This document shows positions 16,722-25,382 of a DNA stretch of 34,209 nucleotides, piece after piece. A program made the position numbers and the translations under genes. Numbering within the stretch: the stretch's first letter is position 1; the number at the start of each line of letters is the position of its first letter. This DNA is from Pseudomonadales bacterium (lineage in GTDB: Bacteria > Pseudomonadota > Gammaproteobacteria > Pseudomonadales > Azotimanducaceae): the NCBI GenBank assembly GCA_029248675.1, contig JAQWIX010000049.1, positions 1-34,209 on the forward strand, in the 5' to 3' direction. A model generated the notes under the pieces. It searched no databases. It had not been told where the DNA came from and saw only the letters and a program-made list of their open reading frames with translations.

Positions 16722-17174
16722 ATGAAGGCCGTCATTCAGCGGGTGCATAGCGCCAGCGTTTGCGTAGAAGGCTTTGTAGTCGGTCAAATCCAAAAAGGCT
16801 TGTTGGTATACTTGGGTGTGGCCGAACAGGACGGACCAGAACAGATAAGTTGGCTCACGGACAAGATTGCCAATCTGCGCATCTTCGATGCCTCACTCAC
16901 CGAGAAGACTTCTAAGAGCGTGCAGGACATCGCCGGCGCGGTTTTGGTGATTTCTCAGTTCACCTTGCTGGCCGATACCCGCAAAGGCCGGCGCCCGTCA
17001 TTTTCCGGTGCCGCAAGGCCGGATCGAGCCAAGGGTCTATACGAGGATTTTGTTGTTGAGCTGGGCCGTCTGGTGCCGGTAGAAACCGGTGTCTTCGCTG
17101 CGGATATGCAGGTCGAGAGCGTTAACGACGGCCCTTTTACCCTGCTGCTCGAGCACCCAATGGCGGCGATTTAG
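16722..17174 (+). CDS. dtd: D-aminoacyl-tRNA deacylase
   Basis: A 150-aa proofreading enzyme that hydrolyses D-aminoacyl-tRNAs (and Gly-tRNA-Ala), acting as a dimer. The N-terminus 'MKAVIQRVHSASVCVEG' is the family start, and the active-site segments are 'ISQFTLLADTRKGRRPSF' and the Gly-cisPro motif in 'NDGPFTLLLEHP'. The usual 'GPVT' is 'GPFT' here, a conservative change. It is 45 bp after typA on the same strand and ends 17 bp before convergent tatC. Confidence 0.94.
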   Translation: MKAVIQRVHSASVCVEGFVVGQIQKGLLVYLGVAEQDGPEQISWLTDKIANLRIFDASLTEKTSKSVQDIAGAVLVISQFTLLADTRKGRRPSFSGAARPDRAKGLYEDFVVELGRLVPVETGVFAADMQVESVNDGPFTLLLEHPMAAI

Positions 17175-17191
17175 CGAACTGGGATCGTTTT

Positions 17192-17980
17192 TCAGGCTTG
17201 TGGCTCGTCGTCGGCATCGCTGGGGTTGTTTGCATTGCGCCGTTCCACCAGCCGCGCCATTAAAACGCCAAATTCAAACAGCACCCACGTTGGCAGCGCC
17301 AGCAAAAGCTGGGACACCACGTCTGGTGGGGTGAGCAACATGCCGGCAATAAAGCAGCCAATAATGACGTATGGCCGCTTGCTAGCCATTTTATCTGCGC
17401 TGGAAAGCCCGGACCATGCCAGCAAAAACGTGGCTACGGGAATTTCAAAAGCGATACCAAAGGCCAAGAACATTTTCAGTACAAAGTCTAAGTAGTGATT
17501 GATGTCCGTCATCATGGGCACTCCTTCCGGGCTGACCATGGCCAAAAAATCAAAGACCAGCGGAAAGACCAGGAAGTAGCTAAATGCCATGCCGGCATAA
17601 AACAGCACGACACTGGAGAACAGCAGCGGAAAGGCGAAACGTTTTTCGCTGCGATACAGACCCGGCGAGACAAAGGCCCAAAGCTGATGCAGCAAAAAAG
17701 GCACGCCGATGAATACGGCGGTGTAGATGGCCAGCTTAAAGGGGGTCAAAAACGGCGACGTCACTTGAGTTGCGATCATAGACGAGCCATCGGGAAGAGC
17801 CTGGACAAGGGGAGCAGCCACGAAGCTGAACAGTGGACCGGCATAGTAGTAGATGGGGATGAATAAAATGCCGATGAGAGCAAAGCTTCGAAGAATGCGG
17901 GCACGCAGTTCAATGAGATGCTCAAGAAACGGCATTTCCTTGTCGCTGGCGGTATCGTTTGGCCCGGTCTCAGCTGTCAT
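17192..17980 (-). CDS. tatC: Twin-arginine translocase subunit TatC
   Basis: A 262-aa polytopic inner-membrane protein that binds twin-arginine signal peptides with TatB. Six hydrophobic segments are seen, starting with 'SFALIGILFIPIYYYA'. Motifs include the N-terminal 'PFLEHLIELRARI', 'FWAFVSPGLY'-like 'LWAFVSPGLYRSEKRFAFP' and the loop 'FGIAFEIPVATFLLAW' with the conserved 'F-x-x-E' Glu. The C-terminal tail is charged and cytoplasmic. The ATG overlaps the tatB stop (ATGA). Confidence 0.97.
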   Translation of the reverse strand: MTAETGPNDTASDKEMPFLEHLIELRARILRSFALIGILFIPIYYYAGPLFSFVAAPLVQALPDGSSMIATQVTSPFLTPFKLAIYTAVFIGVPFLLHQLWAFVSPGLYRSEKRFAFPLLFSSVVLFYAGMAFSYFLVFPLVFDFLAMVSPEGVPMMTDINHYLDFVLKMFLAFGIAFEIPVATFLLAWSGLSSADKMASKRPYVIIGCFIAGMLLTPPDVVSQLLLALPTWVLFEFGVLMARLVERRNANNPSDADDEPQA

Positions 17981-18309
17981 GGTGGGTTGGAATTTGGCTT
18001 AGGGTCGTCGACCTCAGAAGCCGCGGGGGTGTTTGTTGTCTTGGGGTCGATATCGGCGGTGCTGACCTTGACGTCGTTCTCGATTTTTTTCATTTCCGCC
18101 ATTACTTGCTCGTTGTGAAGCTGGCGGCGGATATCGTCCATGCCAATTTCTTGCTCGATTTCGACTTTTACAGCGGCAAATGACCGGCTGATGCGCCCCA
18201 CCCACAAACCTAGCGTCCGCAGGGTCTCAGGCAGGCGCTCGGGACCGATCACCAACAGCGTGACCAGCAATATCAGCATAAGTTCCATGGTGCCGAAATC
18301 ACTGAACAT
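17977..18309 (-). CDS. tatB: Twin-arginine translocase subunit TatB
   Basis: A 110-aa protein with one N-terminal membrane helix ('MELMLILLVTLLVIGPERLPE'), the conserved Glu/Gly-Pro hinge and an amphipathic helix. A charged coiled cytoplasmic region and a Pro-rich tail follow. 'MFSDFGTMELMLI' and 'GPERLP' distinguish TatB from TatA. It lies 92 bp after tatA and is translationally coupled to tatC. Confidence 0.95.
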   Translation of the reverse strand: MFSDFGTMELMLILLVTLLVIGPERLPETLRTLGLWVGRISRSFAAVKVEIEQEIGMDDIRRQLHNEQVMAEMKKIENDVKVSTADIDPKTTNTPAASEVDDPKPNSNPP

Positions 18310-18401
18310 GGGACCGCTTCAAACTCCTTGTGATGAATAAACTGCGGATAGCCTAGGTAGATTTTTTACCATCATCTGAGCTATCCGGGCTGGGACCAAT
18401 C

Positions 18402-18659
18402 CTAAGACTTGGTGTCTTGGGTTGGCTTCTGTGATTGTGCCTCGCCAGAGCTTGTTCCCTGGGTTGCTTCGCTGTCGATGACCTTGGCGCTGTTTTGTTC
18501 GGTATTTTCCGCGGGCTTATCGTCGTCAGTTACCGCTGTTCTAAAGCCTTTGATGGCGTTGCCTAAGTCTGAACCAATATTTTTTAGGCGCTTAGGGCCA
18601 AACAGCAACAGGACGATGGCCAGAATGACCAGAAGTTCTTGCATGCCAAATCCAAACAT
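18402..18659 (-). CDS. tatA: Twin-arginine translocase subunit TatA
   Basis: An 85-aa pore-forming subunit. The N-terminal helix '[24 protein letters not shown]' has the Gln/Glu pair typical of TatA and the FGP hinge, followed by the amphipathic helix '[14 protein letters not shown]' and an acidic, Gln/Thr/Ser-rich tail. It is the first tat gene of the tatABC cluster, 101 bp after hisE. Confidence 0.94.
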   Translation of the reverse strand: MFGFGMQELLVILAIVLLLFGPKRLKNIGSDLGNAIKGFRTAVTDDDKPAENTEQNSAKVIDSEATQGTSSGEAQSQKPTQDTKS

Positions 18660-18760
18660 TGGAATCTCCGATTATGTTGGTGTGATTATAGGGGGCAACC
18701 GCGTGCTAGGAATAGTGCGGTGCCAGAATCAGCCTGACGCCCCTTCGTCTAGGTCCCTAC

Positions 18761-19090
18761 CTAGGTCTGGCGACTGGCTTTTTCTTCCAGCCCACCCACG
18801 CCAAAGCGCTTGCCTAACTCATCCAGAACATCTTGGGACGATAATCCTAGCTCACTGAGCATAACCATGGTGTGAAACCACAGATCGGCGGTTTCGTGAA
18901 CCACCTGATTGCGCCCGTTGTCGTCTACCCCCGCATCCTTGGCGGCTAAAATTACTTCGGTGGCTTCTTCGCCAACTTTTTCCAAGATCTTGTTTAACCC
19001 TTTCTCATGCAGTCTGGCGACATAAGACGATTCCGGGCTTTCGTTTTTTCGTTGGGCGAGAACTTGGGTTAAATCGTCTAAGACGCTCAT
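18761..19090 (-). CDS. hisE: Phosphoribosyl-ATP pyrophosphatase HisE
   Basis: A 109-aa MazG-like all-alpha pyrophosphohydrolase that converts PR-ATP to PR-AMP, the second step of histidine synthesis. Motifs are '[33 protein letters not shown]', with the metal-binding Glu cluster, and '[15 protein letters not shown]'. The start is ATG at 19090; the frame is open further upstream but that part overlaps the ubiB end and has no HisE similarity. It stands alone, without hisI, between ubiB and tatA. In Pseudomonas hisI lies at this position. Confidence 0.95.
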   Translation of the reverse strand: MSVLDDLTQVLAQRKNESPESSYVARLHEKGLNKILEKVGEEATEVILAAKDAGVDDNGRNQVVHETADLWFHTMVMLSELGLSSQDVLDELGKRFGVGGLEEKASRQT

Positions 19091-19131
19091 GACGCGCTCG
19101 TTTGCCTGATGAGATGCCAGCATCCTATCAC

Positions 19132-20700
19132 CTACGGTAAGCCGACACATAGCAGCCAAACTGTCCCGGCGGCTAATAGGCCAAGGCTCACGGCCCAACG
19201 GCGTTGGCTGCGACGCCGGATCTGAAAAAGCTGGCCTTGGAGCTGTTCGAGCTGATCCTGTTGTTGCGCCAGTTGGATCCTCAAATCGATGGTCTGAGTG
19301 TCGTCCAACAAACTGGGTAAGCGGTGCAGCTCGCCGAGAATTTTGGGTCCCTGGTCCAGTAGCTTACCCAAAATCGCCACGGCTCCGAGGTTTCTAACGG
19401 CCCAGCGTTGCATGAATGGCGCAGCGGTTTCCCAAAGATCTAGCTCGGGGTATAGCTGCCGGCCAAGACCTTCAATGTACAGCAGGGTCTTTTGTAACAA
19501 CACCAACTGAGGCTGAACCTGCATGTTGAACCTTCGGGCGGCGTCTAGCAGGTCTGTCATAAAAGCGGCGAAGGATATTTCGCTCAATGGCTGAGCAAAG
19601 ATTGGCTCGCAGACCGATGCGATGACCTCCTCAAAGGCGTTCACATCCGTGGTCGCGGGTATCCAGCCAGAACGCAGGTGTAAGTTGACGATTTGCCGAT
19701 AGTCCCGGGCAAAGAAGGCGATGAGGTTTTGCGCCAGATAGGATTGATCTGACTCACTGAGGCTGCCGATGATGGCGCAATCTAATGCGATCCACCTTGG
19801 ATCCGCTGGATCTTGGATATCCACGAAGACATTGCCCGGGTGCATGTCCGCATGAAAAAAGTTGTGCTCGAATACCTGAGTAAAAAACGTTTCCACACCC
19901 TTATGGGCAAGTACTTTGAGATCGACGCCAGCATCTTTGAGAACGTCCATATCGCCGATGGAAGGGGCGTATATGCGCCTCATCACGAGCAGGTTGGTCC
20001 GAGTGAAGGAGGGGTAGAGACGGGGTACATGCAGCAACGGGGAATCGGCAAAGTTACGGCGCAGCTGAATCTGATTGCGCGCTTCTAAGAACATGTTTAG
20101 CTCGGTCAGCATGATTTGTTGCTGATCCTTCAATATCTGTGTGAAGTGAAGCTGTCTTAACAGTGGAAAGCGCCCCTCCAGCCACTGGGCCAAACCGATC
20201 AGGGCAGTCATCTCGGTGTCGATTAGGGCCCGGATGCCCGGCCTAACTACCTTGATGACCACATCCTCACCGGTGGTCAACTGGGCAGCGTGGACTTGGG
20301 CAATTGAGGCGCTGGCCAGAGGCTCCGGAGCGATGAAGCGAAAATGGCCAAGTGCCTCCTGTCCCAAGGCATCGTTGATCAATTCGATGGCATCATCGCC
20401 AACAATGGGTTGCACCTGATCCTGCAGCTTGGACAGCGCTTGGCAGGCGGCTTCACCTAAGACGTCGGGTCTTGTCGACAACAGTTGGCCCAGTTTTATA
20501 AAGACCGGCCCCCGAGATTCCAAGGCTTGAGGTAGCTGATTTTCTAAAGACTTTGCTGCTGGAAACAGCAAGCGTGCTAGCCAGAGTGCGGTGCGGGCGA
20601 ACCGGCTAGGGACTTGGTTCGCTGGAATTAGGTGGTGGAGCCGAAACTTAAGAACCGTCTTGAGCAGACCCAGAACGTATCGCAAATCACCCCATCGCAT
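19132..20700 (-). CDS. ubiB: Ubiquinone biosynthesis ATPase/kinase-like UbiB
   Basis: A 522-aa ABC1/ADCK-family atypical kinase required for coenzyme Q synthesis. It has the family KxGQ segment '[16 protein letters not shown]', the Ala-rich nucleotide loop '[13 protein letters not shown]', the Lys strand '[10 protein letters not shown]', the catalytic '[12 protein letters not shown]' and a metal-binding Asp in '[11 protein letters not shown]'. A coiled stretch rich in Gln (about 465-495) precedes a C-terminal membrane segment '[21 protein letters not shown]' that anchors it. The ATG overlaps the ubiJ stop (ATGA). Confidence 0.96.
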   Translation of the reverse strand: MRWGDLRYVLGLLKTVLKFRLHHLIPANQVPSRFARTALWLARLLFPAAKSLENQLPQALESRGPVFIKLGQLLSTRPDVLGEAACQALSKLQDQVQPIVGDDAIELINDALGQEALGHFRFIAPEPLASASIAQVHAAQLTTGEDVVIKVVRPGIRALIDTEMTALIGLAQWLEGRFPLLRQLHFTQILKDQQQIMLTELNMFLEARNQIQLRRNFADSPLLHVPRLYPSFTRTNLLVMRRIYAPSIGDMDVLKDAGVDLKVLAHKGVETFFTQVFEHNFFHADMHPGNVFVDIQDPADPRWIALDCAIIGSLSESDQSYLAQNLIAFFARDYRQIVNLHLRSGWIPATTDVNAFEEVIASVCEPIFAQPLSEISFAAFMTDLLDAARRFNMQVQPQLVLLQKTLLYIEGLGRQLYPELDLWETAAPFMQRWAVRNLGAVAILGKLLDQGPKILGELHRLPSLLDDTQTIDLRIQLAQQQDQLEQLQGQLFQIRRRSQRRWAVSLGLLAAGTVWLLCVGLP

Positions 20701-21320
20701 CAGGGTTTGAGTCCAGCAGGGGTGAATAAGTCCAGCCGGGCCTGTAGACGATCAACTCTTAACCGCAGAGTGCTCAAGCGCTGGTGCATGGCGTCAACAT
20801 CGGCTTCAGTAGAGAAGCGTTTGGTCAGCAGGGCTTCGGTTGCCTCTTGGGTCTGCTGGCCGGCCACCCCCACAAAATTCCTCAGGGTACCCAAGCCCAG
20901 TTCTACCAGCGCACTAAGGCGCTGGGCGTCGTGATCATTCATCACCGCCGATAGCGATTTTGCCAGATCCGGTGAAAAGCCCTTAGTGAGAGCCTGTAGT
21001 TTTAGCAGCGTTGTCGCATCGCCCTGTACTTCTAATGGCCAACCGCTATCGCCCGTCGCCAGAGCATGCAGGATATCTCCAGCGCTACCCCGGACAACTA
21101 CGTTCGGGGTGGTCGCTGGCCCACTAATGAAATCAAGCTGGGTGGGCTGAATTACTAGGTGCCACGTTTGTTGGGGCCGCAGGCACTGGATCTCGATAAC
21201 CTGTCCGACCAGAGGTTTGAGCTGTTGTTGGGTGGCCGGGTCGCAATCCAGCGCGGTTGCGCTAAGTTGGCTCAGCGTGGCTTGAAGGGCATTGAGAAGT
21301 AAGTCTGTACTGTCGCCCAT
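20700..21320 (-). CDS. ubiJ: Ubiquinone biosynthesis accessory factor UbiJ
   Basis: A 206-aa SCP2-fold protein that helps organise the late ubiquinone-synthesis complex, probably binding the lipid intermediate. The N-terminal SCP2-like domain (about 15-110, 'LISGPATTPNVVVRGSAGDILHAL') is followed by a helical region ('LSALVELGLGTLRNFVGVAG') and a C-terminal coiled coil with 'RLSTLRLRVDRLQARLD'. It lies between ubiE (2 bp) and ubiB (ATGA overlap), the conserved ubiEJB order. Confidence 0.92.
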   Translation of the reverse strand: MGDSTDLLLNALQATLSQLSATALDCDPATQQQLKPLVGQVIEIQCLRPQQTWHLVIQPTQLDFISGPATTPNVVVRGSAGDILHALATGDSGWPLEVQGDATTLLKLQALTKGFSPDLAKSLSAVMNDHDAQRLSALVELGLGTLRNFVGVAGQQTQEATEALLTKRFSTEADVDAMHQRLSTLRLRVDRLQARLDLFTPAGLKP

Positions 21321-21322
21321 GA

Positions 21323-22108
21323 TCAGTCCGCGATGTGAGGCTTCATACCTCGATGGATGGCGGCAATGCCACCTACCAGATTGTAGAAGTCGGTATCCAC
21401 GAAGCCGGCATCATCAAACATCTGTTTTAGAGTTTTTTGGTTAGGATGCATGCGGATGGATTCGACTAAGTACTGATAGGGTTGGGCATCGCCTACCAAC
21501 AGTTTGCCAACTGGGGGCCACAGAGCCTGAAAGGCTTTGTAGGCAGTTTCTAAAACTGGATCGGTAGGCTGGGAGAACTCCAGCACCAGCAAGGGGGCGC
21601 CGGCTTTAAGTACCCGCAGTAGTTCGCTCAAGGCGCGATCTTTGTCGGTGAAATTGCGAATGCCGAAGCTGATGCAGGCGCAGTCAAAGCTGTTGTCGGG
21701 GAAAGGCAGAGATTCTGCCGGAGCTTGGCAAAACTGAACTTGTGCCAAGCCCTGGTCGAGCAACCGATTTCGCCCGACCTGCATCATCGGACGGTTTAGA
21801 TCCGTCAGCACGACTTGGCCTTGATCGCCAACTGCCGGAGCGAAGAGCGCAGACATGTCACCGGTTCCACCGGCTAGATCCAATATGCGATGCCCTTCGC
21901 GCACTCCTGACATCTGCAGCACCATGCGTTTAAAGATTCGGTGGGTGCCCAGTGACATCAGATCGTTCATCACGTCATAGCGACCGGCAACAGCTTTGAA
22001 GACATCACCAACCTTGCGGGTTTTTTCCTCGGGGGAAACGTCCTCAAAACCGAAGCTGACCTTTTCTTCTTCGGCGTTAGCGTCGTGTCTGTCAGCGCTG
22101 TTGGTCAT
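21323..22108 (-). CDS. ubiE: Ubiquinone/menaquinone C-methyltransferase UbiE
   Basis: A 261-aa SAM-dependent methyltransferase adding the C-2 methyl group in ubiquinone synthesis. Motif I is 'ILDLAGGTGDMSALFA'. Family blocks include 'KVGDVFKAVAGRYDVMNDLMSLGTHR', 'FGIRNFTDKDRALSELLRVLKAGAPLLVLEFS', 'RMHPNQKTLKQMFDDAGF' and the ending 'NLVGGIAAIHRGMKP'. It heads the ubiEJB-hisE-tatABC run on the minus strand. Confidence 0.97.
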   Translation of the reverse strand: MTNSADRHDANAEEEKVSFGFEDVSPEEKTRKVGDVFKAVAGRYDVMNDLMSLGTHRIFKRMVLQMSGVREGHRILDLAGGTGDMSALFAPAVGDQGQVVLTDLNRPMMQVGRNRLLDQGLAQVQFCQAPAESLPFPDNSFDCACISFGIRNFTDKDRALSELLRVLKAGAPLLVLEFSQPTDPVLETAYKAFQALWPPVGKLLVGDAQPYQYLVESIRMHPNQKTLKQMFDDAGFVDTDFYNLVGGIAAIHRGMKPHIAD

Positions 22109-22181
22109 CGCAGTGGCGTCTCATCTGTGTGGTGCTGGGCACTATAGCGTGGATAGGGTGTAGTTGAGCGGTCCGGAAATA

Positions 22182-22562
22182 CTACTTTGGCGTCCATTGG
22201 CTGACTGGAATATTCGGCAGCCTGGAAGCGTTTGCTTGTTTGAGTTCCGTTAAGTAGTCCTGCCAAAACCGGTCTTGCTGGGTGCCCATCTCACGCAGAT
22301 AGGTCCAGGCGTAAATGCCACTATCGTGGCCATCGTCGAAGGAAATACGAATGGCGTAGTTGCCTACTGGCTCTATTTGCCTGATGCCCACATTCTTCTT
22401 GCCGGTTTGCAGTGTTCGTTGATCCGGTGAATGCCCTCTGACTTCCGCGGAAGGCGAGTAGACGCGGAGCAGTTCCGCTGGAATTTGCAGGCTCTCATCT
22501 TCCCACTGTAGTTCCAGTGTATGAGCGATTTTGTGATAGGTGATGTGTTTGGGTGGTTGCAT
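22182..22562 (-). CDS. DUF971 / gamma-butyrobetaine hydroxylase N-terminal-like protein
   Basis: A 126-aa small protein with the DUF971 fold that also forms the N-terminal domain of gamma-butyrobetaine hydroxylase. The features are 'LELQWEDESLQIPAELLRVYSPSAEVRGHSP', 'VGIRQIEPVGNYAIRISFDDGHDSGIYAWTYLREMG' and a helical C-terminus. Stand-alone members are found near hslVU in Pseudomonas and have no settled function. A role in Fe-S or metal metabolism has been suggested for the family. ATG at 22562 is chosen; an in-frame TTG at 22577 would add five residues. It lies 38 bp after hslU. Confidence 0.85.
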   Translation of the reverse strand: MQPPKHITYHKIAHTLELQWEDESLQIPAELLRVYSPSAEVRGHSPDQRTLQTGKKNVGIRQIEPVGNYAIRISFDDGHDSGIYAWTYLREMGTQQDRFWQDYLTELKQANASRLPNIPVSQWTPK

Positions 22563-22600
22563 ATAAGGGTCTGCCAATGGGCGGCCTAGGCCGATGTTAG

Positions 22601-23935
22601 CTACAGAATAAATCGTGACAGATCGGTGTTACTTACCAAGTCGCTCAGGTGCTCGTCCACATAGCCTTGGTCAATCAGTACAGTTTGGCCTGCGTATTCG
22701 TCCGCGGCAAAAGACAAGGGCTCCAGCAGTCGCTCCATAACCGTGTGCAGGCGGCGGGCACCGATGTTCTCGGTACCTTCATTGACCTGCCAGGCCAGTT
22801 CTGCGATGCGGTCGATGCCGCTGGGGTCAAAGTGAATGGTTACCTGTTCCGCGGCCATAAGGGCCTGATATTGCTCGCACAGACTGGCCTTGGGTTCGGT
22901 GAGAATGCGTTTAAAGTCCTCGGGACTCAAAGCCTGTAGCTCTACCCTGATGGGCAAGCGCCCCTGCAGTTCAGGAATCAAGTCTGAGGGCTTAGCTAAG
23001 TGAAAGGCTCCTGATCCAATGAACAGCACATGATCCGTGCTGATAGGCCCGTATTTAGTGGTGACCGTGCAGCCTTCAATTAAGGGCAGCAGGTCTCGTT
23101 GCACGCCCTCACGGGAGACATCTGTGCCCGACGTTTCAGAACGCTTGGCGACTTTATCCAGTTCGTCGATAAAAACGATGCCGGTTTGTTCGACTGCCGT
23201 CACTGCTTTGCTGCGAATCTCGTCCTCGTTAACCAGCCCCGCGGCTTCTTCGTCCTGCAGTCGTTTGCGCGCTTCTTTTATCGTCAGGCGCTGTTGCTTG
23301 GTTTTGCCCTGACCTAGGTTGGCGAACATGTTTTGCAGTTGGTTGGTCATTTCTTCCATGCCCGGCGGGGTCATGATTTCGACACCGCCGGCAACCTGCG
23401 CTAACTCGATGTCGATTTCTTTGTCGTCCAGTTCGCCTTGTCTAAGCTTTTTGCGAAACATTTGTCGGGTGGAAGAGTCGGTACTGTCCGGCTCGCCTTC
23501 AGCATTTCTCGGTGGTGGCAGCAGGGCGTCGAGAATGCGTTCTTCGGCCCGGTCCTCGGCTTGGGTGCCGAGGGCTTGTATTTGTTCCTGGCGCAGCAAG
23601 TTCACAGCAGTGTCAGCAAGGTCGCGTACGATGGACTCCACGTCTCGACCGACATAGCCCACTTCGGTGAACTTTGTCGCCTCGACTTTGATCAAGGGTG
23701 CGTTGGCTAGTTTGGCCAGGCGGCGGGCGATCTCGGTTTTCCCAACACCAGTGGGACCAATCATCAAAATATTCTTGGGACTGACCTCGTCTCGAAGTTC
23801 TGGCGTCAACTGCATGCGTCGCCAGCGGTTTCTTAGGGCAATGGCAACCGCCCGTTTGGCATCGCTTTGACCGACGATGTGTCGGTCTAGTTCAGCGGCA
23901 ATTTGTTTTGGGGTCAGCGACTCTTTATTCGGCAT
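22601..23935 (-). CDS. hslU: ATP-dependent protease ATPase HslU
   Basis: A 444-aa AAA+ unfoldase that forms a hexamer feeding substrates to HslV. Walker A is '[20 protein letters not shown]', the pore loop is in '[14 protein letters not shown]', Walker B is '[14 protein letters not shown]' and the sensor region is '[20 protein letters not shown]'. The intermediate I-domain (about 110-230) is present. The C-terminus 'DLSRFIL' inserts into HslV to activate it. It starts 11 bp inside hslV, a coupled overlap. Confidence 0.97.
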   Translation of the reverse strand: MPNKESLTPKQIAAELDRHIVGQSDAKRAVAIALRNRWRRMQLTPELRDEVSPKNILMIGPTGVGKTEIARRLAKLANAPLIKVEATKFTEVGYVGRDVESIVRDLADTAVNLLRQEQIQALGTQAEDRAEERILDALLPPPRNAEGEPDSTDSSTRQMFRKKLRQGELDDKEIDIELAQVAGGVEIMTPPGMEEMTNQLQNMFANLGQGKTKQQRLTIKEARKRLQDEEAAGLVNEDEIRSKAVTAVEQTGIVFIDELDKVAKRSETSGTDVSREGVQRDLLPLIEGCTVTTKYGPISTDHVLFIGSGAFHLAKPSDLIPELQGRLPIRVELQALSPEDFKRILTEPKASLCEQYQALMAAEQVTIHFDPSGIDRIAELAWQVNEGTENIGARRLHTVMERLLEPLSFAADEYAGQTVLIDQGYVDEHLSDLVSNTDLSRFIL

Positions 23936-24473
23936 TGGCGTTCAAGGTTTCTATGGTCAGTGAGTGGTTGGTGTAGACGCAGATATCACCGGCAATGGTT
24001 AGAGCCTTGCGGACGACGTCTTCTGGCCCAAGCTCGGTATTTTCAGCTAAAGCCGTGGCGGCTGCTCGGGCGTAGTTACCACCAGAACCAATGGCCAGTA
24101 CGCCAGCTTCGGGTTCGATCACGTCGCCGTTGCCGCTAATTAAAAGAGTGGTGTCAGCGTCGGCCACAATCAACATGGCTTCCAACTTGCGTAAAGCACG
24201 ATCTGAACGCCACTCCTTAGCAAGCTCAACCGCCGAGCGCGCTAGCTGCCCGTGGTACTTTTCTAACGCGGCTTCAAATTTTTCGAACAAGGTGAAGGCG
24301 TCTGCGGTGCTACCGGCAAAGCCTCCCATGACGCGGTCTTGATAGAGTTTTCGCACCTTGATCGCATTGCCTTTCATCACCGTATCGCCAAGGGATACCT
24401 GGCCATCGCCGCCCATGGCTACTTGTTGATGGTTTCTAACACTAAGAATCGTGGTGCCGTGAAATGCTTGCAT
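23925..24473 (-). CDS. hslV: ATP-dependent protease peptidase HslV
   Basis: A 182-aa proteasome-like threonine peptidase. The start '[35 protein letters not shown]' carries a six-residue propeptide before the catalytic Thr, with Gly just before it, in contrast to enteric HslV where Thr follows the initiator Met. This longer pro-form also occurs in other proteobacteria. Other family blocks are '[28 protein letters not shown]' and '[17 protein letters not shown]'. ATG at 24473 is chosen; the open frame continues upstream for 30 codons without similarity. It overlaps hslU by 11 bp. Confidence 0.96.
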   Translation of the reverse strand: MQAFHGTTILSVRNHQQVAMGGDGQVSLGDTVMKGNAIKVRKLYQDRVMGGFAGSTADAFTLFEKFEAALEKYHGQLARSAVELAKEWRSDRALRKLEAMLIVADADTTLLISGNGDVIEPEAGVLAIGSGGNYARAAATALAENTELGPEDVVRKALTIAGDICVYTNHSLTIETLNANAE

Positions 24474-24595
24474 AAACGAGTCCAATTCCAAAAATGAGCG
24501 CGGCGCGCTGGCGCCGGTCGCACAAGGGTTCGGGATATTGGCGTGGTCTATCGGACAAAGCAATATTTGCCGTCGGACGGACCAGTTTCTGGTGA

Positions 24596-25183
24596 CTAAT
24601 CGTTGTTGATTAAGACGATGCCGGAGATACCGCGTTCTCGAAGCTTGGTTAACGCTCGGTTGGCGTCCACACGCCGATCAAACGGGCCTAGGGTTACTCG
24701 AAACCAGCGGCCAGTGTCACCGTCACTGACCACCACGGTTGCGGGCAAGTTGCTCAACAGTAAATTGGCCCTTAGTTCGTCAGCTTCACCACGGTCCCGA
24801 AACGAAGCAGCTTGAACTTTATAGCTTCTAGGAGTGTCGGACGGCTTCGAGCTTTCAGTCTGATACGGGCTGGTATCCACCTGAATCTCTCGGTCTTTTA
24901 AAATGTCTGGAAATTCAAAGGTGACCGAGGGTGCCGCAGGCGCGTCTGTAGCAACCTGCTCTTTGCTGCCTGGCGGTGTTTCCAGCCACTCGGGCAAATA
25001 GGCTGCGAGGAGAACCAAAACCGCGCCAAAAATAGCACCGGAAGAAAAACTTGGTCCGTGGAAGCTCGCGGTTTTTTTACCTCGAGTTGGCGTCGCCTTG
25101 GCGGTGCGCCTGCGCGGCGACGGGCGAGAGCGCTTTTTGGCAGGCTTTGCCGATTGGCCACGATTAGCGAAATCTTTGGTCAT
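24596..25183 (-). CDS. SPOR-domain cell-division protein (FtsN-like)
   Basis: A 195-aa bitopic inner-membrane protein. A very basic cytoplasmic N-terminus (about 1-44, '[17 protein letters not shown]') is followed by one membrane helix (about 48-66, '[18 protein letters not shown]'), a Pro/Ser-rich linker and a C-terminal SPOR domain (about 120-195, '[22 protein letters not shown]', '[19 protein letters not shown]'). SPOR domains bind denuded septal glycan. The arrangement matches FtsN-like proteins encoded between priA/argS and hslVU in Pseudomonas. The short linker is a difference from E. coli FtsN. It lies upstream of hslV (122 bp). Confidence 0.85.
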   Translation of the reverse strand: MTKDFANRGQSAKPAKKRSRPSPRRRTAKATPTRGKKTASFHGPSFSSGAIFGAVLVLLAAYLPEWLETPPGSKEQVATDAPAAPSVTFEFPDILKDREIQVDTSPYQTESSKPSDTPRSYKVQAASFRDRGEADELRANLLLSNLPATVVVSDGDTGRWFRVTLGPFDRRVDANRALTKLRERGISGIVLINND

Positions 25184-25382
25184 GGCACGCTGCCTGTGCG
25201 AAGGATGTTAGAACAGTTCATCGGGACCGATCATAACGTGGTTGCTGGAAGTACGCGAAAGCAATGCAGGGTCGAAGAGAGAATTCAAGAACGCTAACCA
25301 GTCAAAATCGCAATCGTTAGGCAAGAGCTCGCCAGCACCGGGGAACATCCGAAAAAGAAGCAGCCACGCAGAACGGCGAGCG
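25184..25382. other. Gap between priA and the SPOR gene
   Basis: I see no certain gene. On the minus strand a short open frame begins within the priA 3' end and stops at 25208 (last residues 'SNHVMIGPDELF'). It has no recognisable similarity and no clear Shine-Dalgarno. In Pseudomonas argS occupies this position; no ArgS motif (such as HIGH or KMSK) is visible here. Confidence 0.4.

Noticed and set aside
16722-17174. Loss of function in Dtd because GPVT reads GPFT
   Set aside because: The Gly-cisPro pair and SQFTL are intact; Val to Phe next to them is likely tolerated.
24474-24563. 30-residue N-terminal extension of HslV
   Set aside because: HslV must expose its Thr near the N-terminus; ATG 24473 gives a known propeptide form.
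25184-25382. argS remnant
   Set aside because: No ArgS signature or C-terminal anticodon-binding motif can be read in any frame; reported as an empty gap instead.
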